Assembly (NCBI GenBank): GCA_009731375.1
Contig: BJOX01000313.1
Coordinates: 80,867-108,187, forward strand
Direction of reading: 5' to 3'
Length of the DNA stretch: 27,321 nt
DNA from: Paulinella micropora
Taxonomy: Eukaryota; Cercozoa; Imbricatea; Euglyphida
Below, in pieces: positions 1 to 8,137 of the stretch; within the stretch, counting starts at the first letter, position 1, and the number at the start of each line of letters is the position of its first letter. Both the position numbers and the translations under genes were made by a program. The notes under the pieces are model-generated. The model did no database searches. It saw only the letters and a program-made list of their open reading frames with translations, and had not been told where the DNA came from.

Positions 1-122
1 GCCTGTATCAGTCCCTTCCGTGCAAACATCACGGCTTAGCTGGGCATCGGGTTAATACTTTACCCACAGACTTCCTTGGTTGACGAAATCAGAAGCTCCT
101 TTTTTCTGACATTAGTCGATAT

Positions 123-125
123 TTC

Positions 126-198
<73 letters not shown>

Positions 199-298
199 CC
201 TACCTGCCTACCTACCTATCTATCTATCTATCTATCTATCTATCGATCTATCAATCTATCTATATATCTATCTATCTGCCTATCTATCTTTCTATCTT

Positions 299-335
<37 letters not shown>

Positions 336-338
336 TGG
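123..338. repeat. Tetranucleotide microsatellite, TATC grading into TACC and TGTC
   Basis: An almost unbroken tetranucleotide tract. TATC dominates from 123, is interrupted by TACC/TGCC around 198-217, resumes as TATC, and becomes TGTC from about 299 to 333. The stepwise change of unit is what point mutation followed by slippage spread produces. Both strands read through it as low-complexity peptide, which is not coding. Such tracts are typical of animal chromosomes and argue that the left edge is host sequence. Confidence 0.95.
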
Positions 339-345
339 GCTGGGT

Positions 346-783
346 ATGAAGATCATGGGCAGCGGCGGGTCGGCCATCGTCAAGCAGCTGCCGTCCGTGC
401 AGCGGCTCAAGCTGCAGTCCTCGGTGCAGGACAACAGCCGGGCCGACCCGCTGCTGCGCGCGTCCATGGACGAAAGTTCACTCGACCACTACGAACAGCT
501 ACCGCCCGAGGTAGCCATGTCATCTATCACGCCACTCTAGACCTGCTCCAAAAATGGATACAGCGACTATTTCGTGGACTTTGGCCTCAAAAATCGTTCC
601 TCTTGCGATCTGGACCCGCTCTATCAGTGGACCTGCATGAAAGAAAGTCAAGGCTGGTTCAAACCACACGGAAACGAAACCAGACTTCACTCTATTGACA
701 TCTGTAAATACGGTGGGCCGTATGAATACCTGATTCAATCCTCAGTGTCGATTGACCGTCGGTCCTTCGGCCCTGGTCGTTAA
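346..783 (+). pseudogene. Interrupted reading frame, possible host exon or gene remnant
   Basis: From the ATG at 346 one frame is open to a TAG at 538-540, and the same frame is open again to a TAA at 781-783. The first part (346-510) is GC-rich and non-repetitive and reads like protein (for example [20 protein letters not shown]). The second part reads like a cysteine-containing extracellular segment (for example [19 protein letters not shown]). The in-frame TAG lies at the end of a 30-nt stretch that starts GTAGCC at 511 and ends CTCTAG at 540, and removing it would keep the frame. That is shorter than usual animal introns, so a nonsense mutation or two unrelated pieces is equally likely. 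I do not recognise the protein. Its position between microsatellites and its composition suggest host rather than viral origin. Confidence 0.35.
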
Positions 784-852
784 TATTTTCTCCCCAAACC
801 CCACCCCCCACCACACCCTCTTTCCTCCCCGCCCCCCCTCCTTCCCTCCATC

Positions 853-858
853 CCTCTC

Positions 859-893
<35 letters not shown>
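853..893. repeat. CT dinucleotide and TTTC microsatellite
   Basis: A run of CT repeats passes into TTTC repeats, embedded in a pyrimidine-rich stretch that begins near 786. No coding potential is seen around it; the next unique sequence is AT-rich. Confidence 0.9.
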
Positions 894-978
894 AATTATT
901 TTTTCACCATTATATATCAATACATCTGTAATATATGACCACATAGATCTATGCATATCTATGTGCATCCATATATGT

Positions 979-1223
979 TTTCTTCTTCTTCTTCTTCTTC
1001 TTCTTCTTTCTTCTTTCTTCTTTCTTCTTTCTTCTTCTTCTTCTCTCTTCTCTCTTGTTTCTCTTCTTTTTTTCTCTTCTTTTTTGTCTTCTTTTTTCTC
1101 TTCTGCTTCTTTTTCTCTTCTGCTTCTTTTTTCGCTTTCTTTCTTTCTTTCTTACTTTCTTCTTTCTTCCTTTCTTCCTCCTCCTCCTTCTCCTTCTTCT
1201 TCTTCTTCTCTTCTCCTTCTTCT

Positions 1224-1258
<35 letters not shown>

Positions 1259-1375
1259 TTCTCCCTCCTCTCCTTCTCCTCCTCCTCCTTCTCCTCCTCC
1301 TTCTCCTTCTTCTTCTTCTTCTTCTTCTTCTTCCTCTTCCTCCTCCTCTTCCTCCTCCTCCTTCGAGTCCTCTTT
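979..1375. repeat. Long impure TTC/TCC trinucleotide tract
   Basis: About 400 nt of almost pure pyrimidine on the plus strand, made of TTC units with TCC, TTTC and CTTTT interruptions. It yields open frames of poly-Ser/Phe/Leu on the plus strand and poly-Lys/Arg/Glu on the minus strand; these result from the repeat and are not genes. Long polypurine/polypyrimidine tracts can form triplex DNA and are common in animal intergenic DNA. Confidence 0.95.
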
Positions 1376-2846
1376 TTTTCTAAATATTTTTGCAATTATT
1401 TTCTCTTTCCTTAATTTTCAATCATTTAGCCCCCCCTCTTTTTTTTTCTCAATTTATTTTTAAACACAGTGTGCATACATTCATCTATGGTGAACGTTGC
1501 ATATAGTGACTCAAACACAATATAATAGAAATTTTTCTGATTTTTCTTTCGCCTGTTTTCGAACGGTTTTTACTTATGTTCGCCATGGTAAGTGGTGAAA
1601 ATATGGTCAGATGCAGCCGCCATAAATCAGACTATTTAATGAGTGAAAAATGTTTTATTTTTAATGTAAAACTAATAAAAGAAAACAATAACTGTGTTTT
1701 ATTGATTTAAACCGTGGCAGTACTTTAAACAGTTACCGGACATGCCGGGATAGACTGCACAAAATGCTAGCCCTACGACCCTACGACCGAGCGGCTGTTG
1801 GTACATATCCTAAAGTGGATCATGCCAGAGTGTAACACCCACGGTATACATCGTTTTTACGCTTTTGGTTTTACGACACTGAATTCACTCGTGGAAGTGA
1901 TTCTTTGTTATTAAATGTATTTTAAGATGAATTCTTATTACATTTCCGGTTTTGAACAATACTTCCGGTTTTACTACAATGTTGTATTAGGACAAAGGAG
2001 GATAAGCTTGGAAGCTTAAACTATGATCTCATAGGGCCTTAAATTTTATATATTTTACACTTAACCGTATACCGGAGTGGTGAAGGTTTTAGGATGTAAA
2101 TTACACAAAGCTGTAGCATCCATATTGAATAACCTCCCACATTAATAGCGTTAACCCGATCCTTTTGTAGCGTATGTGGTATCCGTTTGAAGTCACTGTT
2201 AAGGAAAATTGGCACGGAAATTCAGTGAAATTCGATTGTTTTTCCCGTGATTGGGAATTTTGTACAAATTTCAATATGGCTAAACTATGATTAAGGGAAA
2301 TTGCACTTATGTGTTGTTGTGTATGGTATGTTTTGGCATTTGTGCAGGTTACGGACGTAACGCATCGTGTCAGTTGACCAGTGTCAAAGGGACACTCCGT
2401 TTTTAGCGGTTTCAAAAAATTTATTATGCTTGTTGTTTGGGCTCAATTCTGGCTTTCCTTTCTACTCTTGAAGTGGAAGTAAGCCTTGAACCAGTTGTGT
2501 TCATTTTATTATTAAATTCCAGTTTTACTTTGAGCTCGTAAGGGTAAGACCTTTGGTCTTAATACATTTGGAGTCCCTTTGCCTTTTTCGAAATCAGAAA
2601 AAAAATTTGGAATTGGAACGACGCATTCTCTGGGAACAAGCTCAGCCTCACTGTTGTTGACTGTGTCTTGGTGAGAGTGTCAAGTAGCTTCTCGGTAATC
2701 AGTACTCTGTACTGGTCGTGTGAGATAGTGCTGTCAGTCGTCTCTGGAAAGGGAAACTACAGGTGGTAAGGGGGTTTTCTCCTTGTTTATACTTGCAAAG
2801 AATAGTGATAGCGAAGTGTCAAAATTGGCGCAAAAGAAAAACAGGC
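1376..2846. other. AT-rich region without a recognisable gene
   Basis: About 1.5 kb of AT-rich sequence with frequent stops in all frames. The only longer frame, on the minus strand at 2101-2415, has no recognisable domain and the residue mix of translated noncoding DNA. A short direct repeat, CTTCCGGTTTT-like, occurs at about 1943-1954 and 1960-1971. Any 5' untranslated region and promoter of the gene starting at 2847 must lie at the right end of this stretch, but no convincing TATA box decides its position. It probably contains the boundary between host-like flank and element. Confidence 0.6.
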
Positions 2847-3614
2847 ATGGGTCCCCGACTTGCGCTGAGCCTGCTGGCTAACAGTCTTAGACAATTGGGC
2901 AAAAATCCTCTGGTAGAGCGCATTCACTACTACGTCCTGGAGTTGCTCATGGGCGCTAAAGGCCAAGAAAACTTTAAGCGATGTGCCAAATGGTGGTTTT
3001 CGAGTCTTCTGCGCCTGGGCCAAGTTCTCGAACGCCAAGCCGGTCCGTGTGATGTGGCCATTCACTACATGAAAGAATTGCGGTACAAGAAAAGCCAGGT
3101 TGGTTTAGGCAGAGGATTCAAACAAATCGACTGGCTCAATGAAGTAGAACAAGAGTGTGCATTTCTTGAAACAAAGGACGGATGGATCGCAGTTAAACGC
3201 AAGTATACAAAGCAACAGCGCCAAAAAGTTGCTTTCAAAAAAATTGTGTTAGCTGACGTAGAACAGTTGCTTTCGTTCGTGATTCGCGCTTCCGCGGTCA
3301 AGCCAGAAATTACACAGGACCGACAGATTCCTTCTGAATTGATGTCCCTTCAAGCTGTTCAAAATGTCTCTTTTGGTTCGAACTATAGCTCAGAGAACCG
3401 TAGCCCCGCAGAAATGCCGCCACGCGTGTCTGTAGCCAGACAAAGCATTCCAAGCCTCCTCAATCAAGGAAATATTCCTAAAAACACGAGGGGGGCAAAC
3501 GATACGCATGCCAGAAGTCCAGGACAACTCAACCGAGCACAAGTCTTTTCTATCAAAAGTTTCAATCAACTTCGTCAGCAATACGAAGATGAATTGAAAA
3601 CACACAAGCAATAA
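2847..3614 (+). CDS. Basic 255-aa protein, function unknown
   Basis: The frame is open from 2763, but the first ATG is at 2847 (MGPRLALSLLANSL), giving 255 residues. I recognise no family. The first ~95 residues look helical and amphipathic. Residues of about 120-175 alternate charged and hydrophobic segments with a basic patch (KRKYTKQQRQK). The C-terminal third is rich in Ser, Asn, Gln and Pro and probably disordered, ending in a short charged helix-like tail. No signal peptide or membrane segment is visible, so an intracellular protein is likely. The TAA stop is part of an AATAAA, and a second AATAAA follows at once, so the mRNA would end almost directly after the coding region. G+C is clearly lower than in the genes beyond 6.7 kb. 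It directly precedes the palindromic array. Confidence 0.7.
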   Translation: MGPRLALSLLANSLRQLGKNPLVERIHYYVLELLMGAKGQENFKRCAKWWFSSLLRLGQVLERQAGPCDVAIHYMKELRYKKSQVGLGRGFKQIDWLNEVEQECAFLETKDGWIAVKRKYTKQQRQKVAFKKIVLADVEQLLSFVIRASAVKPEITQDRQIPSELMSLQAVQNVSFGSNYSSENRSPAEMPPRVSVARQSIPSLLNQGNIPKNTRGANDTHARSPGQLNRAQVFSIKSFNQLRQQYEDELKTHKQ

Positions 3615-3620
3615 AATAAA
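3610..3620 (+). promoter_or_regulatory. Two AATAAA poly(A) signals overlapping the stop codon
   Basis: AATAAA occurs at 3610-3615, containing the TAA stop at 3612-3614, and again at 3615-3620. The same arrangement is seen at 24630-24635. It indicates transcripts made by RNA polymerase II and very short 3' untranslated regions. Confidence 0.65.
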
Positions 3621-3829
3621 CTAGTCATTGCGGCTGTGGTGATCTCTTATTAAAAATGTTTACTAGCGCCTCTAAATTGCACGTACTTTTGGCATGCCAA
3701 AACACCGGGAAATTCGGCTGCGCGGCAAACAAACACACACAAAGTGTCCGTAAATCTCGGCACTTTGTGCATTTGTCGTGAATTTCACCGCAAATCTCGG
3801 CCAGCGACTGAATTTTTTTTTCAATTTTA

Positions 3830-3979
3830 GCAGAGGACAATTTCCCTGCTAAATTTAATAGCAAAAATTTAGGGAGACGACGGCGGGCGGGGGAAATTTA
3901 ATGAAATTTTCCCCCCGCCCGCCAATCTTTCCCTGAAATTTTTCTTTGGCTACCTTCCAATTGCCGAAATGTCCTTCGC
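3830..3979. repeat. Palindrome copy 1 (diverged)
   Basis: The left outer arm (GCAGAGGACA) is degraded, but the GC-rich inner arms at about 3879-3923 are well kept around an AAATTTAATGAAATTT loop. This is the most diverged left-hand copy, as expected at an array edge. Confidence 0.7.
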
Positions 3980-4099
3980 AAAAAATTTTTTTTTGTGTGC
4001 CGCAAATGTCGGAGAATATCCGTTACCCGTAAATTCCTGCACTGGTGGCACTTGTCGCGAAATTCACCGCAAAACGGAGCTGGTGAAAAATTTTTTTGT

Positions 4100-4259
4100 G
4101 CAAAGGACATTTCGGCAATAACTGTTTAGCTAGAGAAAATTTTTGGGGAAAGAAACGCGGGCGGGGAAAAAAATTAAATGTGCAAAAAAATCCCCGCCCG
4201 CCAATCTTTCCCTGAAAATTTTTCTTTGGCTACCTTCCAATTGCCGAAATGTCCTTCGC
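4100..4259. repeat. Palindrome copy 2
   Basis: Outer arms at 4100-4119 and 4240-4259 are reverse complements apart from one or two bases. Inner arms GCGGGCGGGGA and TCCCCGCCCGC flank an A-rich loop near 4170-4190. Confidence 0.85.
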
Positions 4260-4379
4260 GAAAATTTTTTTTTTGTGTGCCGCAAATGTCGGAGAATATC
4301 CGTTACCCGTAAATTCCTGCACTGGTGGCACTTGTCGCGAAATTCACCGCAAAACGGAGCTGGTGAAAAAAATTTTTTT

Positions 4380-4538
4380 GCAAAGGACATTTCGGCAATA
4401 ACTGTTTAGCTAGAGAAAAATTTTGGGGAAAGAAACGCGGGCGGGGAAAAAAATTAAATGTGCAAAAAAATCCCCGCCCGCCAATCTTTCCCTGAAAATT
4501 TTCTCTAGCTACCTTCCAATTGCCGAAATGTCCTTCGC
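4380..4538. repeat. Palindrome copy 3
   Basis: Arms pair along nearly the whole 159 nt: GCAAAGGACATTTCGGCAAT, then TAGCTAGAGAAAA, then GCGGGCGGGGA on the left, mirrored on the right. This is the best-preserved copy, including the CTCTAGCTA segment that is changed in copies 1 and 2. Confidence 0.85.
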
Positions 4539-4658
4539 GAAAAAAAATTCTTTGGTTGCCGCAAATTTCGGCAAATATCAGTTACCCGTAACTTCCGGCA
4601 CCGGTAGCACTTGTCGCGAAATTCACCGCAAAACGGAGCTGGTGAAAAAAATTTTTTT

Positions 4659-4818
4659 GCAAAGGACATTTCGGCAATAACTGTTTAGTTAGAGAAAATT
4701 TTTGGGGAAAGAAAGGTGGGCGGGGAATTTCTGAGATTTACATTTTTCTCTTCCCTCCCAGTTTTTTTCCCCCAAAATTTTTCTGTAACTCTTTTGCAAA
4801 TGCCGAAATGTCCTTCGC
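4659..4818. repeat. Palindrome copy 4 (diverged centre)
   Basis: The outer arms are retained, but the inner right arm has become TTCCCTCCCAG and the loop is replaced, so the central pairing is weaker than in copies 2, 3 and 5. Confidence 0.75.
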
Positions 4819-4943
4819 CCAAAACAAAATTTCTTATTGTGCCGCAAATTGCGGCAAATATCAGCTACCCGCAACTTCCGGCGCCTCTACATTTGTCGCA
4901 AAATTGACCGCAAACTCCGGAGCTGGTGAAAAAAAATTTTTTT

Positions 4944-5100
4944 GCAAAGGACATTTCGGCAATAACTGTTTAGCTAGAGAAAAATTTTGGGGAAAGAAAG
5001 GCGGGCGGGGAAAAAATTTAATGTGCAAAAAATCCCCGCCCGCCAATCTTTCCCTATAATTTTTCTGTCGCTACCTTCCAAATGCCGAAATGTCCTTCGC
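4944..5100. repeat. Palindrome copy 5
   Basis: Outer arms at 4944-4963 and about 5081-5100, and GC-rich inner arms at 4999-5044, are intact. Array similarity ends about 95 nt further right, near 5196, where unique sequence with a small reading frame begins. Confidence 0.85.
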
Positions 5101-5206
5101 GAAAAAAAAATTCTTTGGTGTGCCGCAAATTTCGGCAAATATCAGTTACCCGTAACTTCCGGCACTGGTAGCACTTGTCGCGAAATTCACCGGAAAAAGG
5201 TCTCAC

Positions 5207-5350
5207 ATGAAGTGCAGCTCCACGGGAAACCAAAGGCAGGGCAAAGAAGCTGCAATGCACTCCGACGACGACGCCCGCGGTGAGCAGCGGGCCGGTTCGG
5301 ACGCCATTCTGGTCCGGAACTGCCAAGGAGCTGTCCAAGCAGTTACTTAA
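5207..5350 (+). CDS. Possible small ORF or gene tail, 47 aa
   Basis: An ATG at 5207, just outside the array, opens 47 codons to TAA at 5348-5350, followed 20 nt later by AATAAA at 5371. The peptide is charged, with an Asp run (MHSDDDARGEQ), and matches nothing I know. The composition differs from the array, and the poly(A) signal close behind supports a transcribed 3' end. It could equally be the last exon or truncated end of a gene cut off by expansion of the array. A minus-strand frame across the same bases runs into the repeat and is less convincing. Confidence 0.3.
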   Translation: MKCSSTGNQRQGKEAAMHSDDDARGEQRAGSDAILVRNCQGAVQAVT

Positions 5351-5370
5351 AACCCAAAGATTTCATCCAA

Positions 5371-5376
5371 AATAAA
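5371..5376 (+). promoter_or_regulatory. AATAAA poly(A) signal, plus strand
   Basis: AATAAA lies 20 nt after the small frame ending at 5350 and 18 nt before the stop of the convergent minus-strand gene. On the minus strand an ATTAAA (plus positions 5383-5388) sits just beyond that gene's stop. Confidence 0.45.
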
Positions 5377-5393
5377 AGTTCTTTTAATTCTTT

Positions 5394-6458
5394 TTAGACT
5401 CTGTCGTTTTGTAGGTCTGATTTTGCGTGTGTTTCTTTTTTACTTTGGGCAGCCACACCCGGCGCAAGCTGTGTGACCTGTGCTCCCCAAAAATTCTTCC
5501 ACTCCTTTTTTGGAACGCCTGTGTCAACAAATCTTGTTAGCACTCTTTTGGTCATTCTGCGTCGCTCTCGATCGGGCTCGTTTCTCGTCATGGTCCAAAG
5601 TATCGAATTCAGCTTGTCAGTCAGCTCCACAACCTCAGGCGCCATTCTCCAGCCTTGCAGTTCCACGATCAGCTGGCGCACTCCGTAATAACCCAGTTGG
5701 TAGCAAGCGCGTTCTAGATCGACGGGGGTTATGACCGCGGACAACGCTTCTCGCCAGTCGGCAGGCAAAAAAACGCTTGAACTCTTTAGGAACTCGTTCA
5801 GCGAAGCTATCATCGCATTGGGGTAGTAACGCCCAAACAAAGGCAGCCTGCCATATATTGCGTTTGTCAACATCTGGTCTAGTAAACGCGCTTGCTTTAC
5901 AGGGCCAACAAGGTACTGCGGGCTTTCGTGCAATAGCGCAAATAACGCTTCTGCTAAGGGCTGCTTCACTGCGTCGGTGATGTCGTCCTGTGTGAAAGCT
6001 CTTCTCAATGTGCGTCCCTGCTGGTTTACCAATTTGACCAGTGGATCGTACTCTGGGTACCAGGTCTCTTCGTCGGTTGCGACAGTCAGCGAAATGCAAG
6101 CACTTCCCTTTCGTTCGACTGGCTTGCCCAGCTTGTTATACCATTTCTGCATGGTCGTTTTCAATTTCACCTCATCTCCAAATCTTGGCTCATCTGCCTC
6201 GTAGCTTTCTGCCCTTAACCGAAGATCGCCATTTTTTATTTCGCTTTTTATTTCTTCCTCGTTGACAGGTTTAACCGCCACTCCCTGCCTGGAAGGCCAT
6301 AACGGCGTGTTTAAAGGAATTTTCAGAGCTCTCAGGACGGCAATTCGCAGGTTATCGAAGCCCTCCCAATTTCCCAGGTTAACCTTGCCTTCGATCCTAG
6401 ATTCCACGCAATATCCTCTGTCATTCACTTCGTGGAAAGTTACAGTGAAAGAAGTCAT
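5394..6458 (-). CDS. Intact 354-aa protein, function unknown
   Basis: An ATG (MTSFTVTFHEVNDRG) opens 354 uninterrupted codons ending in TAA. I recognise no family. The first ~75 residues are beta-like; a mixed charged region follows to about 140. Residues of about 150-310 look mostly helical, with leucine-rich segments such as LAEALFALLHESPQYL and LERACYQLGYYGVRQLIVEL. The tail is basic (RERRRMTKRVLTRF, then Lys/Gln-rich). There is no signal peptide or membrane helix, so a nuclear or cytoplasmic protein is likely. It is transcribed towards the palindromic array and shares its 3' spacer with a plus-strand poly(A) signal. The next upstream gene on the same strand, the AlkB-like gene, ends about 300 nt away. 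The full-length frame in an otherwise damaged element suggests recent activity or selection. Confidence 0.75.
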   Translation of the reverse strand: MTSFTVTFHEVNDRGYCVESRIEGKVNLGNWEGFDNLRIAVLRALKIPLNTPLWPSRQGVAVKPVNEEEIKSEIKNGDLRLRAESYEADEPRFGDEVKLKTTMQKWYNKLGKPVERKGSACISLTVATDEETWYPEYDPLVKLVNQQGRTLRRAFTQDDITDAVKQPLAEALFALLHESPQYLVGPVKQARLLDQMLTNAIYGRLPLFGRYYPNAMIASLNEFLKSSSVFLPADWREALSAVITPVDLERACYQLGYYGVRQLIVELQGWRMAPEVVELTDKLNSILWTMTRNEPDRERRRMTKRVLTRFVDTGVPKKEWKNFWGAQVTQLAPGVAAQSKKETHAKSDLQNDRV

Positions 6459-6761
6459 TGAATAGACCTCTTTGTGCGCCGGGTGTATTTCTTTTTTACT
6501 TAATAATAAAAGGCTCTACCAAAAAAAAAGCCAAGATATCTCATGTTAAAAAAAAGAAGAAAAAAAAAATCCCCACCCCGCCAGCGTTCCCTCAGCAATG
6601 TCGGTCAAATTGCGTAGTTTTGGCACTCTTGCCTATCTCTGTACAGAAAAAAAAAGCACACCTACTAAGAAGAAAAAAAAGAAAAATAGACGGTGGCTTT
6701 TTTTTGGTGGTGCTGCCCTGGGAATGGAGGGGAGGCCGTGATAATTTCTTTTCGGGAGCTG
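6459..6761. other. Spacer with A/T homopolymers
   Basis: About 300 nt containing several A-rich runs of 7-10 nt and a T8 run. It holds the 5' flank of the gene at 5394-6458 and the 3' flank of the AlkB-like gene. A TTTTATTATTAAG stretch on the minus strand, about 40-55 nt upstream of that gene's ATG, could serve as a TATA-like element; this is weak. No gene is seen. Confidence 0.5.
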
Positions 6762-7646
6762 TCACTGGAGCGGGGGCGGTGACGGCGGCTCCAGCGGCGG
6801 CAGGTCCAGCGGGGGGGACTGCAGCACAAAGTCGGGCGGCAGCTCCGGCGGCAACGCCAGCGTCACCAGCGGCGGCAGATGCAGCTCCAGTGGCGGCGGC
6901 GGGGGAGGGCACAAGGCTGTCGGCGGGCTGTCGGGCCGTCGCTTTCTTTTCTTGGGGCGGGGGGGCAGGAACCGCGCGTAACCCACGGAGCCCGCTGCGT
7001 GGCGGAGCGCCAGGGCCGACCTGCCGCGCCAGCCGGCCCCCGCGCTGACGGCCGACATGAGGTACACGTCGCCGTGGTCCAGCTGGATGCTCACCTCTCT
7101 GCCTACGGGGTGCGCGCCAAAGTACCAGTGCCAGTGCAGGCCCATGGCGGCGCCGAGCCTCGCGCCGATCACGCCGGCCAGGCCGTCGTGGCCGTGCGGC
7201 GAGATACCTTGGCGGCGGTTGTTCGAGTACAGGTTGCCAAAGGCGGGACAGTCGCGCGCCTCCGGGATCAGCCCCTCTACCCCGCGCTTCAGCCGGGCCA
7301 GCAGCGGCAGCCGCCCGAGCGGCACGGCGCCGTCGGCCTGGCCGAAGGCCAGGGTCTGGCAGTTCTTGAGGGGGCAGCCGCCGCGCACCGGGGCGGGCCA
7401 CTCCAGCGCCAGCAACTCGTCTTGTAGCAGGCTGCTAGCGCCCGCTGGTAACGGCAGGCCTAAGGCCATGGACCCCAATTCCATGAAACGCCATACGCCA
7501 CGCCTAATCAACAGCATGCAGGCGTCGCCTTCGGGCGGCCGATCGCCGGGCTCCAGCCCTAGCTCTGCCAGGTCGAGCAAGTAGGTCTGCCACCTCAGCA
7601 GCCTGGCCCTGGCCGCGATCGCGCGTATAGTTTCGCCCGTGAAAAA
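6762..7646 (-). CDS. AlkB-like 2-oxoglutarate/Fe(II) dioxygenase, 5' end in a gap
   Basis: About 294 codons are visible from the gap edge to the TGA at 6762; the start lies in the N-run at 7648-8137. The core resembles AlkB-type dioxygenases, which repair or demethylate nucleic acid by oxidative dealkylation. It has FGNLYSNN, then QGISPHGHDG (HGHD at 7185-7196), VIGARLG, the strand DHGDVYLMS typical of the jelly-roll core, and LRHAAGS (6990-7007), carrying the distal iron-binding His and the 2-oxoglutarate-binding Arg region. Where the family normally has His-x-Asp this protein reads His-Gly-His-Asp, so the metal-binding Asp may be replaced. After the core come a basic cluster (RPKKRKRRPD), a possible nuclear localisation signal, and a long proline-rich tail. 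It is very GC-rich, unlike its downstream neighbour. The family call is fairly secure; activity is uncertain. Confidence 0.7.
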   Translation of the reverse strand, partial: FFTGETIRAIAARARLLRWQTYLLDLAELGLEPGDRPPEGDACMLLIRRGVWRFMELGSMALGLPLPAGASSLLQDELLALEWPAPVRGGCPLKNCQTLAFGQADGAVPLGRLPLLARLKRGVEGLIPEARDCPAFGNLYSNNRRQGISPHGHDGLAGVIGARLGAAMGLHWHWYFGAHPVGREVSIQLDHGDVYLMSAVSAGAGWRGRSALALRHAAGSVGYARFLPPRPKKRKRRPDSPPTALCPPPPPPLELHLPPLVTLALPPELPPDFVLQSPPLDLPPLEPPSPPPLQ

Positions 7647-7647
7647 G

Positions 7648-8137
7648 NNNNNNNNNNNNNNNNNNNNNNNNNNNNNNNNNNNNNNNNNNNNNNNNNNNNN
7701 NNNNNNNNNNNNNNNNNNNNNNNNNNNNNNNNNNNNNNNNNNNNNNNNNNNNNNNNNNNNNNNNNNNNNNNNNNNNNNNNNNNNNNNNNNNNNNNNNNNN
7801 NNNNNNNNNNNNNNNNNNNNNNNNNNNNNNNNNNNNNNNNNNNNNNNNNNNNNNNNNNNNNNNNNNNNNNNNNNNNNNNNNNNNNNNNNNNNNNNNNNNN
7901 NNNNNNNNNNNNNNNNNNNNNNNNNNNNNNNNNNNNNNNNNNNNNNNNNNNNNNNNNNNNNNNNNNNNNNNNNNNNNNNNNNNNNNNNNNNNNNNNNNNN
8001 NNNNNNNNNNNNNNNNNNNNNNNNNNNNNNNNNNNNNNNNNNNNNNNNNNNNNNNNNNNNNNNNNNNNNNNNNNNNNNNNNNNNNNNNNNNNNNNNNNNN
8101 NNNNNNNNNNNNNNNNNNNNNNNNNNNNNNNNNNNNN
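7648..8137. other. Assembly gap, 490 N
   Basis: The run of N hides the 5' end of the AlkB-like gene and probably its promoter. The right edge is a C9 run (8138-8146), as at the other large gaps, so difficulty with G/C homopolymers is the likely cause. Reading frames that cross it are not evidence of genes. Confidence 0.95.

Larger units (their letters stand above)
3680..5196. repeat. Tandem array of ~280-bp units with long palindromes (nimavirus hr-like)
   Basis: About five related units follow one another. Each contains an imperfect palindrome of about 150-160 nt; these begin near 3830, 4100, 4380, 4659 and 4944, a period of 270-285 bp. The outer arms are GCAAAGGACATTTCGGCAAT and its near-complement ATTGCCGAAATGTCCTTCGC. 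The inner arms are GCGGGCGGGGA and TCCCCGCCCGC around an AT-rich loop. Between palindromes lies a second conserved block with a small inverted repeat, TTCACCGC...GGTGAA. The middle units are nearly identical; the first and fourth have diverged. White spot syndrome virus carries 'homologous regions' of ~250-bp repeats with imperfect palindromes, thought to act as replication origins or enhancers, and baculovirus hrs are comparable. Such a role here is inferred from structure alone. Confidence 0.85.

Noticed and set aside
949-1395. Long Lys/Arg/Glu-rich frame on the minus strand and Ser/Phe/Leu-rich frames on the plus strand
   Set aside because: They are translations of the TTC/TCC microsatellite, with no non-repetitive protein-like part.
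2101-2415. 104-codon minus-strand frame in AT-rich DNA
   Set aside because: No recognisable domain, no nearby signals and a residue mix typical of noncoding sequence.
3898-5059. Repeated 60-90 codon frames in the palindromic array, including a minus-strand CxxC...HxxH pattern that resembles a zinc finger
   Set aside because: The frames recur with the repeat period, overlap on both strands, shift or lose the motif between copies, and have no common start or end. The pattern follows from the repeat sequence.
3680-5196. CRISPR-like array
   Set aside because: The period is ~280 bp with palindromic long units; no short repeats with unique spacers, no cas genes, and a eukaryotic setting.
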